A stretch of DNA of 64,000 nt from JAWWPG01 sp038254365 (GTDB lineage: Bacteria > Actinomycetota > Actinomycetes > Propionibacteriales > Nocardioidaceae), in contig JBBSGI010000003.1 of the NCBI GenBank assembly GCA_038254365.1, positions 1-64,000 on the forward strand. The letters are read 5' to 3'. This document shows positions 1 to 8,199 of this stretch, in pieces. Made by a program: the position numbers and the translations under genes. Each line of letters begins with the position of its first letter. Positions within the stretch are counted from its first letter, which is position 1. A model generated the notes under the pieces. That model was not told the DNA's origin, did not search any database, and was given only the letters and a program-made list of their open reading frames with translations.

Positions 1-1
1 C

Positions 2-43
2 GATCTGGCCGAACTCGAGGAGCGGCTCACTGCGCTGGACTGA
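2..43 (+). CDS. 3' end of an unidentified protein
   Basis: The first bases read as an open frame ending in TGA at 41-43 and giving the tail DLAELEERLTALD. The acidic, leucine-spaced pattern and strong third-position GC look like the helical C-terminus of a real protein. The rest lies outside the window, so no family can be named. It is the last + strand gene before the accessory block. Confidence 0.35.
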   Translation, partial: DLAELEERLTALD

Positions 44-367
44 TCGGCCCGAACAGATCAGAGACGGCGAACTCGGCTGGAGGCGCCCCCGACGCTCGGA
101 GTGCGCGTGATGGTGCTTGCACTCTCCCTATCGTGTGTTGGTGGGTGACGCCTACCCCATCGGGTTTGGTCACAACTGAGCGGGGGGTGTGCACATTGCC
201 CCTGTTGGCTCCGAGGCATCTGTCGCACACGTTCGGCTCAGGCGCCGAGGGGAGTAAGGAGCGGGAAGCCTGCGTCCTTCACCCTGGTCTCGACCGTCGA
301 ATGCTGCCTTCAGAAGGTCCCCCGACGCTGCCACGCCGTGTCGGTAGCAGTCTCTATTGTTGCGGTT
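44..367. other. Gene-free stretch with the left direct-repeat copy
   Basis: I see no convincing gene here. The stretch includes the left copy of a 17-bp direct repeat (117-133). Around it, one frame reads DARSARDGACTLP and another LHSPYRVLVGD; both resemble the CTLPLLAGEN neighbourhood of TadA/CpaF ATPases. Position 191 onward also reads CTLPLLA in one frame. No promoter could be fixed with confidence. Confidence 0.4.
117..133 (+). repeat. Left copy of 17-bp direct repeat flanking the accessory block
   Basis: TTGCACTCTCCCTATCG occurs here and again at 8833-8849 in the same orientation. The similarity runs on to 150, with 28 of 34 bases equal between 117-150 and 8833-8866. Within the frame shared with the tadA remnant, three of the first four differences are synonymous third- or first-position changes. 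It could be an attL-like junction or a fragment of a diverged tadA copy. Confidence 0.6.
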
Positions 368-1027
368 ATGCGTCGTGCCTACGTCGAAGCTCATGTGCCG
401 TTGCGCAAAGCATTCGTGGCGGCCCGGCGATGGGCGGACGGCGAGGTAGCGACCTTGATCGCGCCCTCGACCAGTGCGGTCGCGGCACAGCCGTGGTTGG
501 AGTCGTCGGGAGTGGCGATCGGCACGACCTCTAACCGACACTCTCGCTTTTCAGCCCGTCCCCACGGGGCAGTCATCGGCTGGTGTTTGAACCTCGACGA
601 GGTGCTGGAGATCGAGTCTAGAAGCTCGGTCAGCAGCATCGTTGCGGTCCAGGCTCACGCGAGCCACGCGCCGTGGATCACAGCGCACAACGTCGGGCGT
701 CTTGGTGGTAGTGACATCGCGCATGTTCCAGAAGCCACCAAGGCGATCAAGGCCATGGTTGAGGGGATCTCCTTGCTGCCCGTCCTCAACCAGGGTCTGA
801 CCGATAGCCGGGAAAGGTTCATGGCGGTTCAAGCGCTCACCTTCATGCGTGCTCATGGCCATGAACTGGACCCGAAGCAGCTCATCGTTGAAGCGCTCCG
901 ACAGGGCTGGCCGGGAGTGAGTCCGCTCGAGTTCGCCGGCCTCGCGCGGGACCTCAACCGGGGCAAGCGGCTGCGCTTCCAGAACCGCCTCGACATCCGA
1001 GCCCTCCAGAGGTGGTCGAGCGTGTGA
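368..1027 (+). CDS. Hypothetical protein, first gene of a coupled pair
   Basis: This open frame of about 219 residues is not recognised. I chose the ATG at 368 because the codons between the alternative GTG at 338 and 368 are A/T-rich at the third position, unlike the rest. Neither start has a clear ribosome binding site. The protein looks soluble, with no signal peptide or long hydrophobic run. It has a helical, charged C-terminal half (around PKQLIVEALRQGW and FAGLARDLNRGKRLRF). Its stop overlaps the next gene's GTG start in a GTGA, so the two are probably co-translated and work together. Its location in an accessory block between relics of mobile elements suggests a horizontally acquired cargo gene. 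Confidence 0.6.
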   Translation: MRRAYVEAHVPLRKAFVAARRWADGEVATLIAPSTSAVAAQPWLESSGVAIGTTSNRHSRFSARPHGAVIGWCLNLDEVLEIESRSSVSSIVAVQAHASHAPWITAHNVGRLGGSDIAHVPEATKAIKAMVEGISLLPVLNQGLTDSRERFMAVQALTFMRAHGHELDPKQLIVEALRQGWPGVSPLEFAGLARDLNRGKRLRFQNRLDIRALQRWSSV

Positions 1028-2778
1028 CGCCCCCAGAGATCCACATGCCACGGATACCTGGCTACGAGCTCACCGATGCGGCTCCGACACTTGCGTTGAC
1101 GTGGTCACGTCCGCAGGGCGAGTATCCCGAGGAACTCTGGCCTATCGCTCTGCTCCGTCGGGTCACGCACGAGCCCACAGGATGGCTGACCGTCGAGGAG
1201 GACTTCCACCGCGACGACATGTATGGAGGCACCCACTGCGTCCTAGCCGACCCCGGTTGCCAGGAGCGAGTACTCAGGTCTACCGGGTGGTCCGGCCGGC
1301 GCACGATCGGTGAGATCGAGCTCTGGAGCGACGGTCGGTTCTCCGATGGATTGACCGCCGGGGAGGACCCAGCACGGCCCGACCTCTTCTTCTTCACCGC
1401 TGTCCGTGAGCACCACCGACTGGTCGATCCGACGTTCGAGATCACACCGACGTTTCTGTGGTACTGGGACGCGTTCCCAACGGCTGGCGGGTGGTCCTAC
1501 CTCAATGCAGCCGGACGGGACGTAGAGCTCATCCGGACCGCGATCAGCATGGACAGTTGGCGAATCGAGGTCGGCGCCCTTGAGCTCCGAACGTTCCTGG
1601 CAGACGCCGGTCGCGACCTGCTCGTTCAGATGGACTACACCACGACTATCGACCACGAGGACTTCGAGCGGGTTGATCATCGCTTCCGGTCCGATCGGGC
1701 ATTCTTCGAGTGGTGCGCAATGCATCAGGCCAGCATCGGAGGACCCCCCGCGTTCTCGAATGTGATGGGGAAGTACCTCATCGCGGGTTTGAAGACCTCA
1801 CGTCGCCGCCGCCGCGAGGAACGCGGTGAGTTTAAGACGTACCCAGAGTTCGTCTACGGCGTGGAACCCGGCGGCGGGAGCATGCTCACGCACACATGCG
1901 ACCCCGAGCAGCTGGGCGACTACCGCGACAACTCGAAGTTGCATGAGTTGACCCCTGTGTACTTCGCGCGGGAGGTGCTTGGTCGGTATGCGGACGAGCC
2001 GAGTCGCTACCGGGTGACCGCCGGCCGCCTTGAATGTCTCGACCTGTGGGGGATTGACATCTCGACGAACACCGCGGGGCTCATCGAGGTCTACCTGAGC
2101 GAACTGGGGTCCCTGCCGTCGTCAGAGCAGCCGCACTGGCTCGCTCACAACGTGCCACCCGAAGGGCGCATGGACGAAGGTCGATTCCGGCGAGACTTCC
2201 TCAACCAGATTTCCGCCTCGCCCGACCCTGTCGGCGAACTGCGTCGCGCCAGGTCCCGGGCCGCCGACGCGACCAATACCCTGCTCGGGTCGCCCCTGTG
2301 GACAGCTCTGGACGCTCAGACGCGTGGAGAGTTCGAACATCTCGTCGGGCCGACGACTACGGACGCGTCCTCGCTGGGCCCGCCCGTCCTGACGCTGACT
2401 AAGGCGATGGTCGATGGAATCGACCCAGCGCCTCTCAAGACATTTCTTGGAAGTGCAGAGAGTGGCGAGCGCTCATTGGCTCTGCTTGGCCGATTCCTCG
2501 AAGCCATCGGCGATACAGAAGGCTCAGCCGAACCTTTCAAGGCACTACAGGTGTTCCGCTCGGCGGGAGGAGTGGCCCACCTGGGTGGGACTAAGGCCAC
2601 CGGGGCACGATCGCGACTGGGTATCGACGGTTTGGCGCCCTGGCCGGCCTTCGTCCACGTGGTGGAGCAGTTGACCGCAGCCCTCAATCACATCTGCGCT
2701 CTCGTCGCTGCCGTCAGCGTCGAGCCCGGGCCACCGACTTCTTCCACGACACCAAGCCAGCAGCGTGGGAACGGATAG
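1024..2778 (+). CDS. Hypothetical protein, second gene of the pair, C-terminus probably altered by an IS relic
   Basis: The frame codes for about 584 residues with consistent coding bias. The GTG at 1024 overlaps the upstream stop by 4 bp, and an in-frame GTG at 1012 is the alternative. No family is recognised. The N-terminal third is rich in Trp, Tyr and Asp (WYWDAFPTAGGW, DLFFFTAVREHHRL). A basic patch (SRRRRREERGEF) lies near residue 263 and the C-terminal third is helical. No signal peptide or membrane segment is visible. The last 20-odd codons run antisense to the end of a degraded IS6-like transposase (2714-3390), so the native C-terminus may have been replaced or truncated. Function is unknown; coupling to the preceding gene implies a shared role. 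Confidence 0.6.
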   Translation: MTPPEIHMPRIPGYELTDAAPTLALTWSRPQGEYPEELWPIALLRRVTHEPTGWLTVEEDFHRDDMYGGTHCVLADPGCQERVLRSTGWSGRRTIGEIELWSDGRFSDGLTAGEDPARPDLFFFTAVREHHRLVDPTFEITPTFLWYWDAFPTAGGWSYLNAAGRDVELIRTAISMDSWRIEVGALELRTFLADAGRDLLVQMDYTTTIDHEDFERVDHRFRSDRAFFEWCAMHQASIGGPPAFSNVMGKYLIAGLKTSRRRRREERGEFKTYPEFVYGVEPGGGSMLTHTCDPEQLGDYRDNSKLHELTPVYFAREVLGRYADEPSRYRVTAGRLECLDLWGIDISTNTAGLIEVYLSELGSLPSSEQPHWLAHNVPPEGRMDEGRFRRDFLNQISASPDPVGELRRARSRAADATNTLLGSPLWTALDAQTRGEFEHLVGPTTTDASSLGPPVLTLTKAMVDGIDPAPLKTFLGSAESGERSLALLGRFLEAIGDTEGSAEPFKALQVFRSAGGVAHLGGTKATGARSRLGIDGLAPWPAFVHVVEQLTAALNHICALVAAVSVEPGPPTSSTTPSQQRGNG

Positions 2779-3390
2779 CTCGGTCCGCGGTCGACAGGCC
2801 GGCGGGAAGGACGTGAGCTGATCGGAACGTCTTGATGCCACGCATCGGCGTAGCCGGGCTTTGAGCCGACCATGGTCGGCTTCGATCGTGTTGTTCGCAT
2901 ACCGCTGGGTGTCGTGCAGGGCGGTCGGGATGAGCTCATCGAGGACCCGTGGATATGCTGGTGCTCGGTCCGTGGTCACCTCAACCGGCACCGCCCCGAG
3001 GGCTGTCAAGGGCCAGCGCCCGGGTGAAGAACGCCCGGGCGGCGGTCAGATCGCGCCTGGCAGACAGCCAGAGTTCGATCGCCTGCCCATACTGTCGGCC
3101 GCCCGGTACAGGTACGTCCACCGGCCGTTGACCTTGACATAGGTCTCGTCGACGAACCAGCGATCACCCGACACGTGACGGCACGTCCGAGCGGCTTCGA
3201 CGAACTCCGGCGTGAAGTACTGAACCCACCGATAGACGGTGACGTGGTCAACCACCACACCACACTCCGCGAGCAGCTCCAGTACGTCACGGTAGGACAG
3301 GCCGTACCGCAGATACCAGCGCACCGCGAGCGAGATGACCTCGCGAGGGAACCGGAAGCCAGCGAACACGGAGGCTGAAGGCGACGTCAT
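2714..3390 (-). pseudogene. Degraded IS6-like (IS26-type) DDE transposase
   Basis: Pieces of one transposase can be read in order on the minus strand. From the ATG at 3390 they are FRFPREVISLAVRWYLRYGL, then DVLELLAECGVVVDHVTVYRW, then DRWFVDETYVKVNGRWTYLYR (first catalytic Asp). Next, after frame changes near 3085 and 3012, come VEVTTDRAPAYPRVLDELIP and NNTIEADHGRLKARLR (DDE glutamate context). A further frame change near 2867 precedes a diverged tail. This order and these motifs are typical of the IS6 family. At least three frameshifts make it inactive. Clear terminal inverted repeats were not found. It abuts and probably disrupted the 3' end of the gene at 1024-2778. Confidence 0.85.
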
Positions 3391-3845
3391 GGGACTAGTC
3401 CCGTGCCCGGCCCGATCGCGCAACGCAACGGTGCCCTTGCTCCGTGCCACCCCCCAAGATCTTCCACCCCGTGCTCTTGCCCAAACCCTCACCTGGACTT
3501 TCGCCCCACTGTTCCGGGTGCAGTAATGAACGCTCTTCGCCCTTGGACCGCGTCCGTGGGCTGCACCAGAACAAAAGAACTCCCTGGTCTGCAACCTGTG
3601 CGCCGTCGGCGTCTGTGGATCGGTAAGGAGCCCGTAGCGGTTACTGGTTCAACGTCACGGCTTCATCGATAGCGAAGGAGCCTCGTCGATGAGGGTTAAA
3701 GCCAACAGCCGGCGTAAGACGACCCTGGAAATCGCCGCGACAGCGGCGGCAGAGATCGCCTTGGCGTTCGCCTGGCAGCCAGAACAGACCGCGTCAAGCT
3801 GCACAGCCGGCTCCACAGACGACGACCACTCCGAGGAGAAGCGAT
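3391..3845. other. Gene-free stretch upstream of the lipoprotein relic
   Basis: No supported gene lies between the transposase relic and the lipoprotein relic. An AAGGAG at 3675-3680 stands 8 bases before an ATG at 3689. The frame it opens (MRVKANSRRKTTLEIAATAA) gives no recognisable protein and runs through the two neighbouring relics, so I do not call it as a gene. Confidence 0.4.
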
Positions 3846-4169
3846 ATGCCGACAAGAACCCGAGCGATTCTCTGTCCCGTTATGACTGCCGTGCTCATGC
3901 TTCTGGCAGCCTGTTCGAGTACCTCCGAGCCCTCCGCGACCAGATCGGCCGGCACTGTGCAGCCCTCAGCCACCATGACCCGATCGGCCGGCACTGTGCA
4001 ACCTTCAGCCACGTCGGCGGGCACGCGTGTTCAGGCTGGCGTCTTGCTGCCCGGCAATGTCGTCTTCGACCGAACCCGGGGCGAAGATGTGTCGAACATC
4101 TACCTGTACCACGCCGGGCGCGAAAAGCAGGTGACCAAGCCGGGTGCCGCATCGGGGTTAGGCGAGTGA
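3846..4169 (+). pseudogene. Truncated lipoprotein with 13-residue repeat
   Basis: The frame starts with ATG at 3846 behind a GGAG (7-base spacing). It has a lipoprotein signal peptide ending VLMLLAACSS (lipobox LAAC), followed by a Ser/Thr-rich linker with two copies of a 13-residue repeat TRSAGTVQPSATM. The segment GNVVFDRTRGEDVSNIYLYH follows, which resembles the first strand of a PD40/TolB-like beta-propeller. The frame then ends within 20 residues, and an IS3-family transposase fragment begins about 40 bases later. I read this as the N-terminus of a secreted propeller lipoprotein cut off by an insertion. Confidence 0.5.
3943..4012 (+). repeat. Two-copy in-frame repeat, period 39 bp
   Basis: Two 31-bp copies starting GATCGGCCGGCACTGTGCA lie at 3943-3973 and 3982-4012, with two mismatches. 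The 39-bp period keeps the lipoprotein frame and codes for the duplicated 13-residue linker. Confidence 0.8.
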
Positions 4170-4203
4170 ACGGCAAAGAGCTCCCGCCGGGCGCGTCTAA
4201 CCT

Positions 4204-4470
4204 ACGTCTAACCTCGATGTATCGCATCGCCCGGGCGGCCGGCCAAAGCCGTGAACGACGCCGACTGGCGAGCCACCCGGCGAAGGTGAAACCCGAGCTG
4301 ATGGCCGACGGTCCGTCGCAGGTGTGGACGTGGGACATCACCAAGCTTCGTGGCCCGGCCAAGGGGATCTGGTTCCAGCTCTACGTGCTGATCGACACCT
4401 ACTCCCGGTTCAACCCGTCGTGGATCATCTCCCCGGTCGTGGACTCCCGCACCACCCGGATCGCGTCGGC
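4204..4470 (+). pseudogene. IS3-family OrfB transposase fragment
   Basis: The segment reads SMYRIARAAGQSRERRRLAS, then PELMADGPSQVWTWDITKLR (first catalytic Asp) and FQLYVLIDTYSRFNPSWII (second Asp region). This is the start of the rve-type catalytic core of IS3-family OrfB transposases. The normal N-terminus, the third acidic residue and the C-terminal half are missing, and similarity stops near 4470. It lies directly downstream of the truncated lipoprotein. Confidence 0.8.
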
Positions 4471-4618
4471 TAAAGTTTGCCTATCTCAGGCCCTGTTTGC
4501 CGGCCGTTCGCGCACTCAGGACGACCTTGCATAGGCCCCCTGGCCCCCTCGTCTCACCTCTACGGATTCAGGACAGCTCGACGTCAGCCTCGCCGGCCTG
4601 AGGGGCTGTGCTGCCGGC

Positions 4619-6922
4619 TCAACCAAGTAGCGCTTGGGCAAGGACAGCGAGGTCAGAGCCGCGTTCCGGCAGTGCCTTGATGGCACGCGCGGGCAGCCGG
4701 TCGAGCCGACCCAGGACAATCGCTTCACCCATGAGGAGGGTGCCGGAGGAGAGGTACTCCAGGTGCTGGGCCACTCCTTCAACTAGCTCGTCGTCGACGT
4801 CCGGGCTACTCAAGTCCCAGGGGTTGCATACGCGGAGAATGCTGGCCAGGAGGACTGGCTCGTAGAAGCGGCCGAACAGGTAGAGGGACGGGTCCAGTAC
4901 CTTGGCGATCGGCGAGCGGAAGCGGGCGTCGAGCCGAGGCTCGCGTGGCTTAAGGTCCACGCTGTACTTGAACCGGAGTGCGTGTACCGCTGCGGCGATG
5001 CCGACTACGAGGTCGACGCCTTGGATGTTGCCGAACACCGAACCGGAGTTCAGCTCCCAGTAGCGTTCAGAGTAGCTAGATGTCGCGTCCGTCTGCTCGC
5101 TCAGTTTGCGCCAGGCCACCTCGTCGTCCGGAGCGCCGGCTGACCTAGGCATCGCAGCTTCGCCGTGAGTCACGGTGAAGAAGGGGTCGAAGAGGCCATC
5201 TCGCGCACTGAGCTGTGCGACACGCTCCTGGACGATCGCAAGAGCTCGGCTTGGGGCCGACAGTGAGCTGAGCGCCTGGAGCTCAAGGCACCACGGGCAC
5301 TTGCGCTCGTCCCAGTTGGGCAGAAAGATCGTCTCGACTGCCGCGAATGTCTCGTTCTCGTTCGTCCGGTGGTGCACGAAGTCCTTGCACCCTTGAAGCG
5401 CCTTTGGGTCTCGGGCCCGGGCGACGCCGACCAGGCACCCGAGGCTGAACTCACTTGGGAGATCACGGGTTCGGCGCAGACCGATGAGTTCCTGGCGGAA
5501 CCCTTCGATGCGTCGCCCGGTGATGACGACGTCGTCGACCATCAGGATGTCGTTAGCGTTGCACAGCAGCTCGACCTGCTCGTCAGGCAGGCCGGAAAGC
5601 CCTCGCTCGTCGGAGACGATGGGACTGTCGAGGTTCAACAGGTCAGCGACACGTTTGGCCAGCTCCTGAGCTGCCTGGCTTGGTGGGCAGAGAATCACCG
5701 ACGGTTCGACATCCTTGAGGCCACCGACAGCCAAGAGGAGCCCTTTGGTGAACCGTTGGCTCTCGAGCATCGGCAGCAGATCGACATAGAAGGCATGATG
5801 CCGTTCGTCGCCGGCCTCGTCGTGGTCGCGGTGCAGGCTGAATGCGCCGGTCTTCGCATAGGCCTCGATCACCTCGCGAGACAGTTCGGCGTCCGGCTTG
5901 CTGATCGCCGTGAGTTCGGTGTACGCCGCGAGCTTCATAAGGTATGTGCTCTTCCCGATAGGAACGAGCGTGGTCGCTTCGGCGCAGCGTGGGCAGTTCT
6001 CGGCCTTCTGCCGGCGGAACTCCGAGTCCAGTTCAGCGAGCGCTTCGACCGGTCGGTCCCCGTCGGCCGAGGAGGTTGCGAGCGCGATGGCGACGGCTCC
6101 CGCTTGCGCCGCCTCTTCCAGCGCGGGAAGGACGACGTCGTGGGCCATCGATCCAGAGCTGTTGATCGACAGCAGGAACATCGCCTGCCCGACGGTCGGG
6201 AGTGGGAAAGCCCGGCGAAGGCGCGGCGCAAGCGTCTCGCCGCTCTCGTACCCGGCGACTGCTTCGATGTAGGGCTTCGGGTTCGTGCCGAAGGACCGTG
6301 CAGCGTAGGCCGCAGCATGGTGCGCAAGAGCGAGCATTGACCAATGGTCCACAACGATATTTGTCCGGTCGCGAATGCGCTGCAGCAGCCAAAACGAGAT
6401 GCGGTCGAGCCTGTTGTTGGTGGTAAGGGCGAACCCCGGGCGTAGTAGAGCCCCGTAGTGGTGACCGTTCGGGCCTTCGTAGTGCAGCCGTTGAGTCTGT
6501 GGGAGGTGAGCACCATCGGTTACTAGTACCGAGAGGACGTCGGCACGGCGCAGCTCCGCGATCATCTCGTCCTTGTCAAGCCCGGCAATCTCAGTCCCCC
6601 GGACGTGAACCAGCCTTGGGACACCGTCATCGTGGCTGAGCACGTACAGCGGGGCACCCGGGACGCGGCTGACGATGTCGTCGAGCGCGTCGTCGTCGAG
6701 CTCGTCCCTGCGCCAGGGGTGCACGCCGATCACGGTGAGGTGGTTCCGCAGCGTCCACGCCGGAAGACCGACGATGACGTTGTCGGCACCTCGAAGGCGC
6801 TGGGAGGCGGGAAGCGGAATGTAGAGGATGCTTGCCGTCTCGTCGTAGAAGCCACTTGGGCAGACGATTGCAAAGCTTTGCGGATCGTCTTCACCGTCGA
6901 GATCCGCGACGGTGAGCCTCAA
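4619..6922 (-). CDS. Large phosphoribosyltransferase-like protein with two CxxC pairs
   Basis: The product has 767 residues. Residues 459-471 (ILMVDDVVITGRR) form a PRPP-binding loop of type I phosphoribosyltransferases: hydrophobic strand, DD, then T-G. Upstream, residues 147-200 (HYEGPNGHHYGALL, then NIVVDHWSMLALA) resemble the first half of an orotate-PRTase-like fold, so two PRTase-like units may be present. CPRC at 310-313 and CPWC at 542-545 could bind one zinc ion. There is no signal peptide or membrane span. The start is a TTG whose bases overlap the stop of the upstream GHKL gene (TTGA), so translation is coupled. Substrate is unknown; a nucleotide- or base-modifying effector or sensor is an inference. 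The gene sits in an accessory block flanked by direct repeats. Confidence 0.75.
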   Translation of the reverse strand: MRLTVADLDGEDDPQSFAIVCPSGFYDETASILYIPLPASQRLRGADNVIVGLPAWTLRNHLTVIGVHPWRRDELDDDALDDIVSRVPGAPLYVLSHDDGVPRLVHVRGTEIAGLDKDEMIAELRRADVLSVLVTDGAHLPQTQRLHYEGPNGHHYGALLRPGFALTTNNRLDRISFWLLQRIRDRTNIVVDHWSMLALAHHAAAYAARSFGTNPKPYIEAVAGYESGETLAPRLRRAFPLPTVGQAMFLLSINSSGSMAHDVVLPALEEAAQAGAVAIALATSSADGDRPVEALAELDSEFRRQKAENCPRCAEATTLVPIGKSTYLMKLAAYTELTAISKPDAELSREVIEAYAKTGAFSLHRDHDEAGDERHHAFYVDLLPMLESQRFTKGLLLAVGGLKDVEPSVILCPPSQAAQELAKRVADLLNLDSPIVSDERGLSGLPDEQVELLCNANDILMVDDVVITGRRIEGFRQELIGLRRTRDLPSEFSLGCLVGVARARDPKALQGCKDFVHHRTNENETFAAVETIFLPNWDERKCPWCLELQALSSLSAPSRALAIVQERVAQLSARDGLFDPFFTVTHGEAAMPRSAGAPDDEVAWRKLSEQTDATSSYSERYWELNSGSVFGNIQGVDLVVGIAAAVHALRFKYSVDLKPREPRLDARFRSPIAKVLDPSLYLFGRFYEPVLLASILRVCNPWDLSSPDVDDELVEGVAQHLEYLSSGTLLMGEAIVLGRLDRLPARAIKALPERGSDLAVLAQALLG

Positions 6923-8199
6923 CCGCGCCTCGGCGATTCGCGAGCGTTCAGCCCGAGGTCGAAGGCCGGGAACAAGACTGAGACGACAGTGCCGGCGACC
7001 GGAACATGCGGGTCGTCCTCACCATGCAGGTCGAAAGCCGAGCTGTGCCGGTTCTTGAAGTTGAGCCCGGCCTCGCTGGTTCCGTCTTCAGTGAGGTAGC
7101 TGCGCCATAACGACAGCCGGCCCGTTCGGATCTCGAAGAAGCCACCCAGGCGGTCGGTGGCCCGCATCATCTTCACCAGACCTCGACCACGGCCCGGCTC
7201 GCCGAGGGGCTTAGTCGTCCCTTCAGGAAGCACGGCCTCTTGCACAAGCTTGTACTCATACCCGAGGTCGCCCTCGTAGATGTCCAATCCCGAGTGCATC
7301 TTCGCCGCGATACCAACTCCCCCGTCCGCGACGCTGACGGACCAGAGGTGGAGGCGCTCAGGGTCATTGCCTGCTGCCGCTATTCGCCGCTGGGCGCGTT
7401 CGACGTAGGCGCGTAACACGGAGCTCGGGTTTGGGAAGTGCTTGTTCAACGAAACAGTACCTGCGCCGGCGCCGAGGTTGTGTCGGCTGATGGCAGCCAT
7501 CCGCACCTGCTCGATGACGGTCCCGTCAAGAGTCTTCCGGCCATGATCGAACGTGTTCTCCGTGGCCTGGTAGACAAACTCGAGCAGCTCCTCCATCAGC
7601 GGATGGCCGTTCCGAGCCGGGTGATAGACCCTCGTTCCGAGCATCCGGAGGACGCGATTTTCCAGTTTCACCTGGCGAACGTTCTCGGGATCGCGCAGAT
7701 GGGTTCGGTGGTCGGTGGCACCAATGACCGCTATCGCTCGCGCCGACCCATGCCCGAACAGGTTCTGATTGCTGGCGACCGTGAGGGCCTGGCGGTCTCG
7801 GACCGTGCCGGCAGCAGATGTCGCGTCCGCTGGTTCGCAAAGTTGGGCGAGCACCAGGCCCGGCAGCCGGTAGGCAAGGGTGCGCTCTGCTTGGGTTCCG
7901 TCACCTTCGGTTTCGGCGGCCGTAAGCAATCCCATTCGGCTGGGGTCACTGAAGGTCGCTGGCGGCAACGAAAGTTTCGTTCGGACGTGCCGACGATGGA
8001 GCAGACATATCGCGGACTGAAGGCTTTCGGTCCCGCCGGGGCCGCCACGCGTGCCGCCCTCGCCGAGGTGAAACACCACCTCGGTCAGGTCCGCGGGAAG
8101 GTCCCTCAACCACCCTTCGACCGACTCGCGAGTCAAAAGACTGGGCAGGACCCACCGCATGCTCCGCTCGGGGGTCGTCGTCAGAGTTGGCTTGGTCAC
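6919..8199 (-). CDS. GHKL (histidine-kinase-type) ATPase protein, operon partner of the PRTase
   Basis: The product has about 426 residues. I chose the GTG at 8199 because GGAG lies 5 bases upstream; an in-frame ATG at 8163 and a longer frame to 8292 are alternatives. Residues 203-218 (EELLEFVYQATENTFD) match the N box of the GHKL ATP-binding fold. DGGVGI at 292-297 is the G1 box, and GRGRGLVKMM at 336-345 is the G2 box. There is no dimerisation/phosphoacceptor His helix, receiver domain or membrane segment, so it is not an ordinary sensor kinase. The first 200 residues are an unrecognised domain. It ends overlapping the PRTase start by 4 bp. I infer ATP-dependent switching or sensing that controls the PRTase partner. 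Confidence 0.75.
   Translation of the reverse strand: MTKPTLTTTPERSMRWVLPSLLTRESVEGWLRDLPADLTEVVFHLGEGGTRGGPGGTESLQSAICLLHRRHVRTKLSLPPATFSDPSRMGLLTAAETEGDGTQAERTLAYRLPGLVLAQLCEPADATSAAGTVRDRQALTVASNQNLFGHGSARAIAVIGATDHRTHLRDPENVRQVKLENRVLRMLGTRVYHPARNGHPLMEELLEFVYQATENTFDHGRKTLDGTVIEQVRMAAISRHNLGAGAGTVSLNKHFPNPSSVLRAYVERAQRRIAAAGNDPERLHLWSVSVADGGVGIAAKMHSGLDIYEGDLGYEYKLVQEAVLPEGTTKPLGEPGRGRGLVKMMRATDRLGGFFEIRTGRLSLWRSYLTEDGTSEAGLNFKNRHSSAFDLHGEDDPHVPVAGTVVSVLFPAFDLGLNARESPRRG

Noticed and set aside
3689..4534. A 281-codon frame covering the lipoprotein and IS3 relics
   Set aside because: Only its last third matches a transposase; the middle is the shifted shadow of the lipoprotein. A good ribosome binding site is present but no coherent protein.
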